Made by a program: the position numbers and the translations under genes
Part shown: piece after piece, positions 1 to 7,098 of the stretch
How the letters are laid out: each line of letters starts with the position of its first letter
Position numbering within the stretch: position 1 is the first letter of the stretch
From: JALZAA01 sp046724655
Lineage (GTDB): Bacteria > Actinomycetota > Acidimicrobiia > IMCC26256 > JACDBD01
Assembly: GCA_046724655.1 (NCBI GenBank)
Contig: JBKOWY010000038.1
Coordinates: forward strand, 1-37,056
DNA: 37,056 nucleotides
Direction: 5' to 3'
The notes under the pieces: generated by a model
What the model was told of the DNA's origin: nothing
What the model saw: only the letters and a program-made list of their open reading frames with translations
The model's database searches: none

Positions 1-1
1 G

Positions 2-310
2 CTGGCCAAGCCGGGCTCGATCACGCCCCACACGAACTTCACCGCCCAGGTGTATGTGCTGAACAAGGACGAAGGAGGTCGTCACACCCCGTTCTTCAGT
101 AACTACCGGCCGCAGTTCTACTTCCGGACGACCGACATCACCGGCAGCATCGGACTGCCCGAGGGAGTGGAGATGGTCATGCCGGGCGACAACACCGAGA
201 TGACCGTCGAGCTCATCGCCCCCATCGCCATGGAGGAAGGCGTGCGGTTCGCCATCCGTGAGGGCGGCCGCACCGTCGGCGCCGGCCGCGTCACCAAGAT
301 CAACAAGTAG
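2..310 (+). CDS. tuf: Elongation factor Tu, C-terminal part (5' end outside window)
   Basis: The visible 102 residues are the C-terminal beta-barrel (domain 3) of EF-Tu, the GTPase that delivers aminoacyl-tRNA to the ribosome. Recognisable family sequence includes GGRHTPFF, YRPQFYFRTTD, VMPGDN and the terminal REGGRTVGAGRVTKI. The GTPase domain lies upstream of the window. The reading frame is open from base 2 and ends at TAG 308-310. rpsJ follows after 29 nt, the usual str-to-S10 junction. The identification is secure; only the N-terminal part is unseen. Confidence 0.97.
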   Translation: MAKPGSITPHTNFTAQVYVLNKDEGGRHTPFFSNYRPQFYFRTTDITGSIGLPEGVEMVMPGDNTEMTVELIAPIAMEEGVRFAIREGGRTVGAGRVTKINK

Positions 311-339
311 CGACGGGCCGGGACGGACGGGACGCGGAC

Positions 340-666
340 ATGGCGGACGCAAAGGGGCAGAAGATCCGGATCCGGCTCAAGGCCTACGACCACGAGATCA
401 TCGACCAGTCGACGAAGAAGATCGTCGAGACGGTCGTGCGGACCCAGGCCAAGGTACGCGGCCCGGTGCCGCTCCCGACCGAGGTGCGACGCTTCTGCGT
501 GATCCGGTCGCCGCACGTCGACAAGGACTCGCGCGAGCACTTCGAGATGCGCGTCCACAAGCGCCTCATCGACATCGTCGAGCCCACGTCGAAGACCGTC
601 GAGTCGCTCCAGCGCCTCGATCTCCCCGCCGGCGTCGACATCGAGATCAAGATCCAGCAGGCCTGA
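340..666 (+). CDS. rpsJ: Ribosomal protein S10 / NusJ
   Basis: This is 108 residues, slightly longer than the common 102-105. The core (KIRIRLKAYDHEIID, then GPVPLPTEVRRFCVIRSPHV, then SREHFEMRVHKRLIDI) is typical S10, a 30S head protein that also joins the NusB antitermination complex. The ATG at 340 gives a short MADAKGQ leader before the conserved start. It lies 29 nt after tuf. Unusually, the next gene rplC is 310 nt away, so rpsJ may be transcribed with tuf while rplC onward has an extra promoter; that part is inference. Confidence 0.97.
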   Translation: MADAKGQKIRIRLKAYDHEIIDQSTKKIVETVVRTQAKVRGPVPLPTEVRRFCVIRSPHVDKDSREHFEMRVHKRLIDIVEPTSKTVESLQRLDLPAGVDIEIKIQQA

Positions 667-682
667 CGCCGTCCCGCCCCCG

Positions 683-736
683 GCCGCGTTGGGTCTCAAG
701 GTGGGTGCATAGCGCCGGTTTGAGACCCAACGCGGC
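683..736. repeat. 17-bp perfect palindrome downstream of rpsJ
   Basis: Arms 683-699 and 720-736 (core CGCGTTGGGTCTCAA / TTGAGACCCAACGCG) are perfect reverse complements around a 20-nt loop. The loop contains ATAGCGCCGGT, similar to ATAGCCGGT in the palindrome before truA. No T-run follows the right arm, so it is not a classical intrinsic terminator. It could be a factor-binding site, an RNA processing hairpin or a dispersed palindromic element. Confidence 0.85.
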
Positions 737-748
737 GAAGAGGGGCGC

Positions 749-779
749 TTCGACGCTCAGCCCCGGGAGCCAGTAGTAT
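749..779 (+). promoter_or_regulatory. Possible promoter for rplC onward
   Basis: TAGTAT at 774-779 fits the actinobacterial -10 pattern TAnnnT. TTCGAC at 749-754 is a weak -35 at 19-nt spacing. Transcription would start near 786, leaving a leader of about 190 nt before rplC. The call rests on short motifs alone. Confidence 0.3.
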
Positions 780-976
780 TTTTGGGCTTTCGCCGTGTGG
801 GACGGGTGGCCCGGCGGCGGCGCTCGTCCGGAAATTCTCGCCAACCGACGTCTGCGCAGGCTGCGCTCCGGTGCAGGACCGTGCAGCACAACCGAGCTCG
901 CTCCGCCGGCTCCGGCCGGGGGAGCGTTCGCGTGAAGGCAGATCACATATCAACACGACGCTGAGGGACCCACGTC

Positions 977-1639
977 ATGGCCAGCAAGGGCATTCTCGGG
1001 CGCAAGCTCGGCATGACACAGGTCTGGGACGCCGACAACCGGGTCGTGCCGGTGACGGTGATCCAGGCCGGGCCCTGTCGCGTCGTGCAGCTGAAGACGC
1101 CCGAGCGTGACGGCTACGCCGCCGTGCAGCTGGCGTTCGGGGACGCCAAGCCCGCTCGCCTCAACAAGCCCGCGCTCGGGCACCTGAAGACCGCCGACGC
1201 CGGCCCCGCCCGGCATCTTGCCGAGCTGCGGGTCGACGACCTCGAGGGGTTCGAGGTCGGGCAGACGCTCGCCGCCGACGTGTTCGAGGCCGGAGAGCGG
1301 GTCGACGTCACCGGCATCAGCAAAGGCAAGGGCTTCACCGGCGTCATGAAGCGGCACAACTTCCACGGGCAGGGCGCGAGCCACGGCAACCACAAGAAGC
1401 ACCGCGCCCCGGGCGCGATCGGCGCGTGCGCGACGCCCTCCCGCGTGTTCAAGGGCATGGGCATGCCCGGCCAGCACGGTGCCGGGCGCGTCACCACCCT
1501 CAACCTCGAGGTCGTGGAAGGCGACCCCGAACGCGGCCTGCTCCTTCTCAAAGGGTCGGTTCCGGGCCCGACCGGCAGCGTCGTGTTCGTTCGTGACGCG
1601 GTGAAGAGCAACGCCGGCAGGAAGCACGAGGAGCAATGA
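977..1639 (+). CDS. rplC: Ribosomal protein L3
   Basis: This 220-residue protein begins MASKGILGRKLGMTQVW, the standard L3 start. It contains the long loop region HNFHGQGASHGNHKKHRAPG and GMGMPGQHG that reaches toward the peptidyl-transferase centre and is an early 50S assembly site. Length is normal. It opens the continuous S10 gene run after the leader gap, and its TGA overlaps the rplD ATG by 4 nt (ATGA), which suggests coupled translation. Confidence 0.97.
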   Translation: MASKGILGRKLGMTQVWDADNRVVPVTVIQAGPCRVVQLKTPERDGYAAVQLAFGDAKPARLNKPALGHLKTADAGPARHLAELRVDDLEGFEVGQTLAADVFEAGERVDVTGISKGKGFTGVMKRHNFHGQGASHGNHKKHRAPGAIGACATPSRVFKGMGMPGQHGAGRVTTLNLEVVEGDPERGLLLLKGSVPGPTGSVVFVRDAVKSNAGRKHEEQ

Positions 1640-2283
1640 GACTCGACGTCACGACCGTCCACGGCGCCAAGGCGGGCAGCGTCGACCTGCCTGACGCCAT
1701 GTTCGCCATCACGCCCAACCGCTCCGTGCTCCACCAGGTCGTCAACGCGCAGCTCGCAGGGGCGCGATCGGGCACGCATAGCACCAAGAACCGCGCCGCG
1801 GTCAAGGGCGGCGGCGCCAAGCCGTGGCGGCAGAAGGGCACCGGCCGCGCCCGGCACGGATCGATTCGGTCGCCGCAGTGGCGCGGCGGCGGCGTCGCGC
1901 ACGGGCCCGTCCCCCGCAACCACGCGCAGCGCACGCCGAAGAAGATGATCAAGCTTGCGCTGCACTCGGCGCTGTCCGACCGAGCGGCCGACGACCGGGT
2001 GATGGTCGTCGACGACTGGGGGATCGACGAGCCCAGTACCAAGCGGGCCGTCGAGATCCTCGAAGAGCTCGAGCTCCGCAAGCGGGGCGAGCGCGATCCC
2101 CGTGTCTTGCTCGTGCTCGACCGGCGGGACGCCGCGACGTGGAAGTCGTTTCGCAACCTCGGACCCCGGGTGAAGATCGTGCTCCCCGAGGAGCTCAACG
2201 CCTACGACGTGCTCGTCGCAGACTGGCTCGTGTTCAGCCAGCCGACGCTCGAGTCGTTCCTGCGGCGAGGGGGCGAGCAATGA
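1636..2283 (+). CDS. rplD: Ribosomal protein L4
   Basis: The product is 215 residues. The tentacle region KNRAAVKGGGAKPWRQKGTG-RARHGSIRSPQWRGGG is the diagnostic L4 loop that lines the peptide exit tunnel. The C-terminal half has the globular fold sequence ending in LVFSQPTLESF. In enterobacteria L4 also represses its own operon; nothing here tests that. It overlaps rplC and rplW by 4 nt on each side. Confidence 0.97.
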   Translation: MRLDVTTVHGAKAGSVDLPDAMFAITPNRSVLHQVVNAQLAGARSGTHSTKNRAAVKGGGAKPWRQKGTGRARHGSIRSPQWRGGGVAHGPVPRNHAQRTPKKMIKLALHSALSDRAADDRVMVVDDWGIDEPSTKRAVEILEELELRKRGERDPRVLLVLDRRDAATWKSFRNLGPRVKIVLPEELNAYDVLVADWLVFSQPTLESFLRRGGEQ

Positions 2284-2576
2284 CAGCGCGCAATCCCCGC
2301 GACATCATCATCCGCCCCGTCGTGTCCGAGAAGTCGTACGCCGCCTACGACGCCAACGTGTACACGTTCCTCGTCGCGCCCGACGCCAACAAGATCGAGA
2401 TCAAGCAGGCGGTCGAGTCGATCTTCGGCGTGCGGGTGACGAGGGTCAACACGCTCAATCGCAGCGGCAAGCGGAAGCGCAACCGCCGCACCGGCGACTG
2501 GGGCCAGCGCGCCGCGCAGCGCCGGGCCATCGTGTCGTTGGCCGAAGGCGACACCATCGACATCTTCGGGAGCTGA
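2280..2576 (+). CDS. rplW: Ribosomal protein L23
   Basis: The product is 98 residues, a normal length. It starts MTARNPRDIIIRPVVSEKSY and contains TFLVAPDANKIEIKQAVE and the extended basic loop GKRKRNRRTGDWG. L23 sits at the tunnel exit and docks trigger factor and SRP. The ATG at 2280 overlaps the rplD stop (ATGA); an in-frame open stretch upstream lies inside rplD and is not part of the gene. Confidence 0.96.
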   Translation: MTARNPRDIIIRPVVSEKSYAAYDANVYTFLVAPDANKIEIKQAVESIFGVRVTRVNTLNRSGKRKRNRRTGDWGQRAAQRRAIVSLAEGDTIDIFGS

Positions 2577-2578
2577 CG

Positions 2579-3418
2579 ATGCCGATTCGCAAACGCAAGC
2601 CAACCAGCCCGGGCCGCCGTTTCCAGACCGTGTCCGACTTCGCCGAGATCACCAAGGACGAACCCGAGAAGTCGCTCGTCAAGCCGAAGAAGCGCTCGTC
2701 CGGCCGCAACGTCTACGGGCGCACGACGTCCCGTCATCGTGGCGGCGGGCACAAGCAGAAGTACCGCGTGGTTGACTTCCGGCGCGAGAAGGACGGCGTG
2801 CCCGCCAAGGTCGCCGCCATCGAGTACGACCCCAACCGCAACGCGCGCATCGCGCTCCTGCACTACCGCGACGGCGAGAAGCGCTACATTCTCGCCCCCT
2901 TCGGCGTCGCCGTCGGCGACGTGCTCAACAGCGGCCAGGGCGCGGAGATCCGGCCCGGAAACGCGCTGCCGCTGCGCTACATCCCGGTCGGCACGACCGT
3001 GCACAACATCGAGCTCAAGCCGGGCGCGGGGGCGAAGCTCGCACGCGGCGCCGGCGCCGCCGTGCAGCTGGTCGCCAAGGAAGGCAACTTCGCCACGCTG
3101 CGGCTCCCGTCCACGGAGATGCGCCGGGTGGCGATCGACTGTCGCGCCACCGTCGGGCAGGTCGGCAACGTCGAGGCCGCGCTCGTCGACCTCGGCAAGG
3201 CCGGACGCAAGCGCTGGAAGGGCCGCCGGCCGCACACCCGCGGCGTCGCCATGAACCCCGTCGACCACCCGCTCGGCGGCGGGGAAGGAAAGAGCTCGGG
3301 CGGGCGGCACCCGGTCACGCCGTGGGGCAAGCCCGAGGGTCGCACCCGCCGCAAGGGCAAGCCGTCGGACAAGTTGATCATCCGCCGCCGCCGCCGTCGC
3401 CGCGGGGGCAGGAGGTAG
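2579..3418 (+). CDS. rplB: Ribosomal protein L2
   Basis: The product is 279 residues, normal length. It has the RNA-binding start (KPTSPGRRFQTVSDF), the segment GRTTSRHRGGGHKQKYR and the conserved C-terminal block RGVAMNPVDHPLGGGEGKS, which includes the histidine placed near the peptidyl-transferase centre. The C-terminus is strongly arginine-rich. It starts 2 nt after rplW and is followed by rpsS after 3 nt. Confidence 0.97.
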   Translation: MPIRKRKPTSPGRRFQTVSDFAEITKDEPEKSLVKPKKRSSGRNVYGRTTSRHRGGGHKQKYRVVDFRREKDGVPAKVAAIEYDPNRNARIALLHYRDGEKRYILAPFGVAVGDVLNSGQGAEIRPGNALPLRYIPVGTTVHNIELKPGAGAKLARGAGAAVQLVAKEGNFATLRLPSTEMRRVAIDCRATVGQVGNVEAALVDLGKAGRKRWKGRRPHTRGVAMNPVDHPLGGGEGKSSGGRHPVTPWGKPEGRTRRKGKPSDKLIIRRRRRRRGGRR

Positions 3419-3421
3419 ACG

Positions 3422-3700
3422 ATGCCGCGCAGTCTGAAGAAGGGCCCGTTCGTCGACGACCACCTGCGCGTCAAGGTCGAGGCGATGAACGCCTCGGGTG
3501 ACCGGAAGGTCATCAAGACCTGGTCGCGCCGGTCGACGGTCACCCCCGAGATGGTCGGCCACACGATCGCCGTCCACGACGGCCGCAAGCACGTGCCGAT
3601 CTACATCACCGAGGCGATGGTGGGCCACAAACTTGGCGAGTTCGCGCCGACCCGCACGTTCCGCGTCCATGCCGGCCAAGAGCGGTCGGCCCGGAGATAG
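3422..3700 (+). CDS. rpsS: Ribosomal protein S19
   Basis: The product is 92 residues. It starts MPRSLKKGPFVDDHL and contains IKTWSRRSTVTPEMVGHTI and VGHKLGEFAPTRTF, all diagnostic for S19, a 30S head protein contacting S13 and the A site. It lies in canonical order between rplB and rplV with 3- and 5-nt gaps. Confidence 0.97.
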   Translation: MPRSLKKGPFVDDHLRVKVEAMNASGDRKVIKTWSRRSTVTPEMVGHTIAVHDGRKHVPIYITEAMVGHKLGEFAPTRTFRVHAGQERSARR

Positions 3701-3705
3701 CTGCC

Positions 3706-4461
3706 ATGCCCGAGACCCGCGCCTCCATTCGCTACCTGCGCACCTCGCCCCCCAAGGTCCGGGAGGTGCTGGGGCTGATTCGCGGCCGCGAGATCGACGA
3801 TGCGCGAGAGCGGCTCCGGTTCTGCGAGCGCGGCCCGGCCGGTGACGTGCTCAAGCTCCTCGACTCGGCGGTGGCGAACGCCGAGAGCAACCAGAACGTC
3901 CCCGGGGACGAGCTGTTCGTGTCGCGGGCATACGCGGACGAGGGCCCGACGTTGAAGCGTTGGCGTCCCCGGGCTCGCGGCCGCGGCACCCGGATCCGGA
4001 AGCGGACCTCGCACGTCACGATCGTCGTGGCTCGCTATTCGGACGAGGAGCTCGAGCGCCGCCGGCGCCGTGAAGCTGACGAGCCGCGTCGCCTGCGGCG
4101 TCCGACGCGCCGCCGCCGTATCCGACGCGAAGCCGAAGACGTCGAGGAGCTCGAGGGCATCGAGGAGCACGACCACGAGCCGGAAGAGCTCGACGAGGAG
4201 CTCGGCGGCGCGGAGGAGCTCGACGAAGGAGAGGGCGAAGAGGAGGACGTCGCCCTCGCCGACGTTCCCGACGCCGACGTCGACGCCAAGCCGCTCGAGG
4301 CGGTCGAGCCGGTCGAGCCGGCGGAACCGGCGAAGAAGGCACCGGCCACGAAGAAGGCGCCGGCGACGAAGAAGCCGACGAAGAAAACGACCACGGCCAA
4401 GAAGCCGACGGCCAAGAAAGCGAAGACCACGAAGAAGACGACGAAGAAGAAGGACAGCTGA
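3706..4461 (+). CDS. rplV: Ribosomal protein L22 with long acidic/lysine-rich C-terminal tail
   Basis: Residues 1 to about 113 are a standard L22 (SPPKVREVLGLIRGR, ANAESN, KRWRPRARGRGTRIRKRTSH), whose beta-hairpin lines the exit tunnel. About 138 further residues follow. First comes an arginine-rich stretch, then an acidic block (about 140-205, rich in E and D), then a histone-H1-like tail of KKAPAT and TKK repeats to the end. Typical L22 is 110-120 residues; shorter Ala/Lys tails are known in mycobacterial L22. The tail keeps the frame and ends by overlapping the rpsC ATG by 1 nt, so it is not a frameshift artefact. Its function is unknown. Confidence 0.95.
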   Translation: MPETRASIRYLRTSPPKVREVLGLIRGREIDDARERLRFCERGPAGDVLKLLDSAVANAESNQNVPGDELFVSRAYADEGPTLKRWRPRARGRGTRIRKRTSHVTIVVARYSDEELERRRRREADEPRRLRRPTRRRRIRREAEDVEELEGIEEHDHEPEELDEELGGAEELDEGEGEEEDVALADVPDADVDAKPLEAVEPVEPAEPAKKAPATKKAPATKKPTKKTTTAKKPTAKKAKTTKKTTKKKDS

Positions 4462-5393
4462 TGGGCCAGAAAGTCAACCCCTACGGTTTCCGGCTCGGCA
4501 TCACCACCGACTGGAAGTCGCGCTGGTTCGCCGACAAGGAGGACTACGAGGAGTCGCTGATCGAGGACTGGCAGATCCGCGACTACCTCCGTCGTGAGCT
4601 TCCGCACGCCGCGGTCAGCCGGGTCGAGATCGAGCGGACCCGTGATCGCCTCCGCGTCGACGTCTATACGGCGCGACCGGGGATCGTGATCGGGCGCCGC
4701 GGCGCCGAAGCAGACCGGCTGCGGGCCGGCCTGCTGAAGATCACCGGCAACCCGAAGATCCACTTCAACATCCAGGAGATCAAGCAGCCCGAGCTGGACG
4801 CGACGCTCATCGCGCAAGGTGTCGCCGACCAGCTCGCCGGCAGGGTCTCGTTCCGGCGCGCCATGAAGCGCGCCGTGCAGACGGCGACGAAGGCAGGTGC
4901 GCAGGGCATCCGTGTGCAGTGCGGCGGCCGGCTCGGCGGCGCCGAGATGAGCCGCAAGGAGTGGTACCGCGAAGGACGCGTGCCGCTCCACACGCTGCGT
5001 GCGGACATCGACTACGGCCAGGCCGAGGCGCGCACCACCTTCGGGCGCATCGGCGTGAAGGTCTGGATCTACAAGGGCGACATCCTGCCGTACAAGTCGG
5101 CGGCGGAAGACAAGATCGCCAAGGAAGCGGCGATGGCCGTCGGCGAGACCGCGGGGCAAGCGCCGAGCGGTCGCCGCGTCATCAGCGCCGGGGGCGGCCG
5201 CCGCCGTTCCCCCGAGGAAGTCGTCCCCGTGGAGACCGCGCCCGACGAGGAGACGCCGGCCGAGGAGGCCGCGCCGCTGGTCAAGGAGGCGGATCCCGCG
5301 CTCGAGGCGTTGCTCGCCGAAGAAGAGGAGATCGAGCGCCGCACCCGTCGCGAGCACCACGAGACGCCGAAGTTCCACGGCGATGAGGAGTAA
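4461..5393 (+). CDS. rpsC: Ribosomal protein S3 with acidic C-terminal extension
   Basis: The product is 310 residues. It starts MGQKVNPYGFRLGITTDWKS, and the KH domain carries PGIVIGRRGAEADRL. The C-terminal domain has the family blocks GAQGIRVQCGGRLGGAEM and VWIYKGD. S3 forms the mRNA entry site with S4 and S5. Residues from about 215 form an extra tail rich in E, A and P, ending in a charged EEEEIERRTRREHHE-type helix. Actinobacterial S3 proteins often have tails; this one is long. Confidence 0.96.
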   Translation: MGQKVNPYGFRLGITTDWKSRWFADKEDYEESLIEDWQIRDYLRRELPHAAVSRVEIERTRDRLRVDVYTARPGIVIGRRGAEADRLRAGLLKITGNPKIHFNIQEIKQPELDATLIAQGVADQLAGRVSFRRAMKRAVQTATKAGAQGIRVQCGGRLGGAEMSRKEWYREGRVPLHTLRADIDYGQAEARTTFGRIGVKVWIYKGDILPYKSAAEDKIAKEAAMAVGETAGQAPSGRRVISAGGGRRRSPEEVVPVETAPDEETPAEEAAPLVKEADPALEALLAEEEEIERRTRREHHETPKFHGDEE

Positions 5394-5396
5394 GGC

Positions 5397-5448
5397 GCGG
5401 CGACGGCGGCTTTGCCGACCGTCGCCGCAAAGCCGGAGCTTGCGACGG
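5397..5448 (+). promoter_or_regulatory. Mutually exclusive hairpins between rpsC and rplP
   Basis: Three pairings compete. (1) 5397-5406 pairs perfectly with 5419-5428, extended by CGGC/GCCG inside the loop. (2) 5407-5415 (CGGCTTTGC) pairs with 5427-5435 (GCAAAGCCG). (3) 5419-5425 (CCGTCGC) pairs with 5442-5448 (GCGACGG). This sits in the only sizeable gap (76 nt) between rplC and rplO, just before the rplP start. It has the form of an attenuator or autoregulatory site, or a stabilising hairpin. Function is inferred only from base pairing. Confidence 0.5.
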
Positions 5449-5469
5449 CGACAAAGGAGATAGCGGACG

Positions 5470-5886
5470 ATGCTCATGCCGAAGAAGGTCCGCCATCGGA
5501 AGGCGCAGCGCGGTCGCATGTCGGGGATCGCGAAGGGCGGCACGCGCGTGCACTTCGGCGACTACGGCATCCAGGCGCTCGAACCGGGCTGGATCACCAA
5601 CCGGCAGATCGAGGCCGCCCGTATCGCCATGACCCGTTACATCAAGCGCGGCGGCAAGGTGTGGATCACGATCTTTCCCGACAAGCCGGTCACGCAGAAG
5701 CCGGCCGAGACCCGCATGGGCTCCGGGAAGGGCAACCCCGAGCACTGGGTCGCAGTCGTGAAGCCGGGCCGGGTGATGTTCGAGCTGTCCGGCGTGCCCG
5801 AGAACGTCGCGCGCGAGGCCATGCGCCTCGCGATGCACAAGCTGCCGATCAAGACGCGCTTCGTGTTGCGCACGGAGGAGGCATGA
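5470..5886 (+). CDS. rplP: Ribosomal protein L16
   Basis: The product is 138 residues, normal length. It starts MLMPKKVRHRKAQRGRMSG and contains GIQALEPGWITNRQIEAARIA, FPDKPVTQKPAETRMGSGKG and a C-terminus of AMHKLPIKTRFV. L16 binds near the A-site tRNA elbow of the 50S subunit. It is preceded by an AAAGGAGAT Shine-Dalgarno at 5454-5462, seven nt before the ATG. Confidence 0.97.
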   Translation: MLMPKKVRHRKAQRGRMSGIAKGGTRVHFGDYGIQALEPGWITNRQIEAARIAMTRYIKRGGKVWITIFPDKPVTQKPAETRMGSGKGNPEHWVAVVKPGRVMFELSGVPENVAREAMRLAMHKLPIKTRFVLRTEEA

Positions 5887-5899
5887 GGGGTCGAGAACG

Positions 5900-6136
5900 A
5901 TGACCAGCGCGAAAGAGCTCGCCGAGCTCACCGACGTCGAGCTCGAGCACCGGCTGGGCGAGGCGAAGGAGGAGCTGTTCAACCTGCGGTTCCAGAACGC
6001 GACCGGACAGCTCGACAACACCGCGCGCCTCGGGCAGGTCCGCAAGGACATCGCCCGCATCGAGACGCTGCTGCGCGCACGCGAGATCGCCGCCGCCGAG
6101 TCGATCACGGCAGAGCAGGGAGCCGAGAATGCCTGA
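5900..6136 (+). CDS. rpmC: Ribosomal protein L29
   Basis: The product is 78 residues, a little longer than the usual 60-70. The family core is ELTDVELEHRLGEAKEELFNLRFQNATGQLDN followed by VRKDIARIETLLRARE. It is a helical-hairpin protein at the tunnel exit. The extra residues are C-terminal (IAAAESITAEQGAENA). The stop overlaps the beginning of rpsQ by 8 nt. Confidence 0.95.
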   Translation: MTSAKELAELTDVELEHRLGEAKEELFNLRFQNATGQLDNTARLGQVRKDIARIETLLRAREIAAAESITAEQGAENA

Positions 6137-6401
6137 CGCAACCGCGGAGCGCCGCAACCAGCGCAAGGTGCGGGAAGGCACCGTCGTGTCGACCAAAATG
6201 GACAAGACCGTCGTGGTCGCCGTGACCGACCGCGTCCGGCACCGTCGCTACGGCAAGACCCTCGCCCGCACGACGCGCCTCTTCGCCCACGACGAAGCGA
6301 ACGACGCGCGCGAAGGCGACCGCGTTCGTTTGCAGGAGACCCGCCCCGTGTCGCGCCGGAAGCGTTGGCGGGTCGTGGAAGTCCTCGAAAGGGCGAAGTG
6401 A
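6129..6401 (+). CDS. rpsQ: Ribosomal protein S17
   Basis: The product is 90 residues. The OB-fold core reads RKVREGTVVSTKMDKTVVV, then HRRYGKTLARTTRLFAHDE, then GDRVRLQETRPVSRRKRWR. S17 is a primary 16S rRNA binder in the 30S body. The ATG at 6129 lies within the last codons of rpmC, and the TGA overlaps the rplN GTG. Confidence 0.96.
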   Translation: MPDATAERRNQRKVREGTVVSTKMDKTVVVAVTDRVRHRRYGKTLARTTRLFAHDEANDAREGDRVRLQETRPVSRRKRWRVVEVLERAK

Positions 6402-6766
6402 TCCAGCAGGAGAGCCGGCTCAGGGTCGCCGACAACACGGGCGCTCGCGAGGTCCTCTGCATCAAGGTCCTCGGTGGCACCCGGCGGCGCTACGCGGGCA
6501 TCGGCGACATCTTCGTCGCGACCGTCAAGGACGCCAACCCGGGCGCGCCGGTGAAGAAGGGCGAGGTCGTCAAGTGCGTCGTCGTCCGGACCAAGAAGGA
6601 GCGACGCCGCCCCGACGGCAGCTACATCCGCTTCGACGAGAACGCCGCCGTGCTCATCAACGACCAGCTCCAGCCGCGCGGGACCCGCATCTTCGGGCCC
6701 GTCGGTCGGGAGCTGCGTGACCGCCGCTTCATGCGCATCGTCTCCCTTGCACCGGAGGTCCTCTGA
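6398..6766 (+). CDS. rplN: Ribosomal protein L14
   Basis: The start is GTG 6398, overlapping the rpsQ stop (GTGA); it gives MIQQESRLRVADNTGA and exactly 122 residues, the family length. The open frame extends upstream to 6365, but that stretch lies inside rpsQ and does not match L14. Signature VLGGTRRRYAGIGD and the C-terminus FGPVGRELRD are clear. L14 lies at the subunit interface and binds the silencing factor RsfS in bacteria. Confidence 0.96.
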   Translation: MIQQESRLRVADNTGAREVLCIKVLGGTRRRYAGIGDIFVATVKDANPGAPVKKGEVVKCVVVRTKKERRRPDGSYIRFDENAAVLINDQLQPRGTRIFGPVGRELRDRRFMRIVSLAPEVL

Positions 6767-7098
6767 TGAAGACGAAAGCCACGAAGGAGAGGATGAAGCT
6801 CCGCAAGGGCGACCGCGTGCGCGTCTTGAAGGGCAAGGACGTCGGGAAAGAAGGCGAGATCACGCGCGTGCTGACAGAGTCGAACCGAGTGATCGTCGAC
6901 GGCGTGAACGTGGCAAAGAAGCACCAACGCCAGACCCGGGCGACGATGCAGGCCGGCATCATCGACAAGGACATGCCCGTCGACGCCTCGAACGTCGCGC
7001 TCCTGTGCGACAAGTGCGGCCCGACGCGGGTGGGGTACCGCATCGAGGCCAACGGCAAGAAGATCCGGATCTGCAAGAAGTGCGAGGGCGACGTCTGA
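6766..7098 (+). CDS. rplX: Ribosomal protein L24, four-cysteine form
   Basis: The product is 110 residues. The KOW motif is at the N-terminus (KLRKGDRVRVLKGKDVGKEG), then VNVAKKHQR and DASNVALLC. Two CxxC pairs (CDKC and CKKC, about 18 residues apart near the C-terminus) make this a likely zinc-binding L24. L24 starts 50S assembly at the 5' end of 23S rRNA. The start overlaps rplN and the stop overlaps rplE, each by 1 nt (TGATG). Confidence 0.96.
   Translation: MKTKATKERMKLRKGDRVRVLKGKDVGKEGEITRVLTESNRVIVDGVNVAKKHQRQTRATMQAGIIDKDMPVDASNVALLCDKCGPTRVGYRIEANGKKIRICKKCEGDV

Larger units (their letters stand above)
667..976 (+). other. 310-nt gap between rpsJ and rplC, probable leader region
   Basis: No credible gene is present; short open frames here have no family-like sequence. 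The gap holds a 17-bp perfect palindrome (683-736), a possible -10 box (774-779) and a G+C-rich stretch able to form a hairpin at 900-925 (GCTCC pairs with GGAGC, with an inner 4-bp stem). There is no clear Shine-Dalgarno near the rplC ATG; the nearest purine run is CTGAGGGACC at 961-970. Ribosomal operons often carry autoregulatory leader RNAs, so a leader of about 190 nt is plausible but unproven. Confidence 0.5.

Noticed and set aside
782..964. Possible small gene in the rpsJ-rplC gap
   Set aside because: Arg-rich sequence without any motif, no Shine-Dalgarno, and it overlaps the predicted leader structure.
2345..3679. A 444-residue minus-strand open frame across rplW-rplB-rpsS
   Set aside because: Shadow of three secure ribosomal genes; no family-like sequence.
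4035..5543. A 502-residue minus-strand open frame across rplV-rpsC
   Set aside because: It is antisense to clear ribosomal genes; the repetitive Ser, Arg and Phe/Val runs are the complement of the L22 tail codons.
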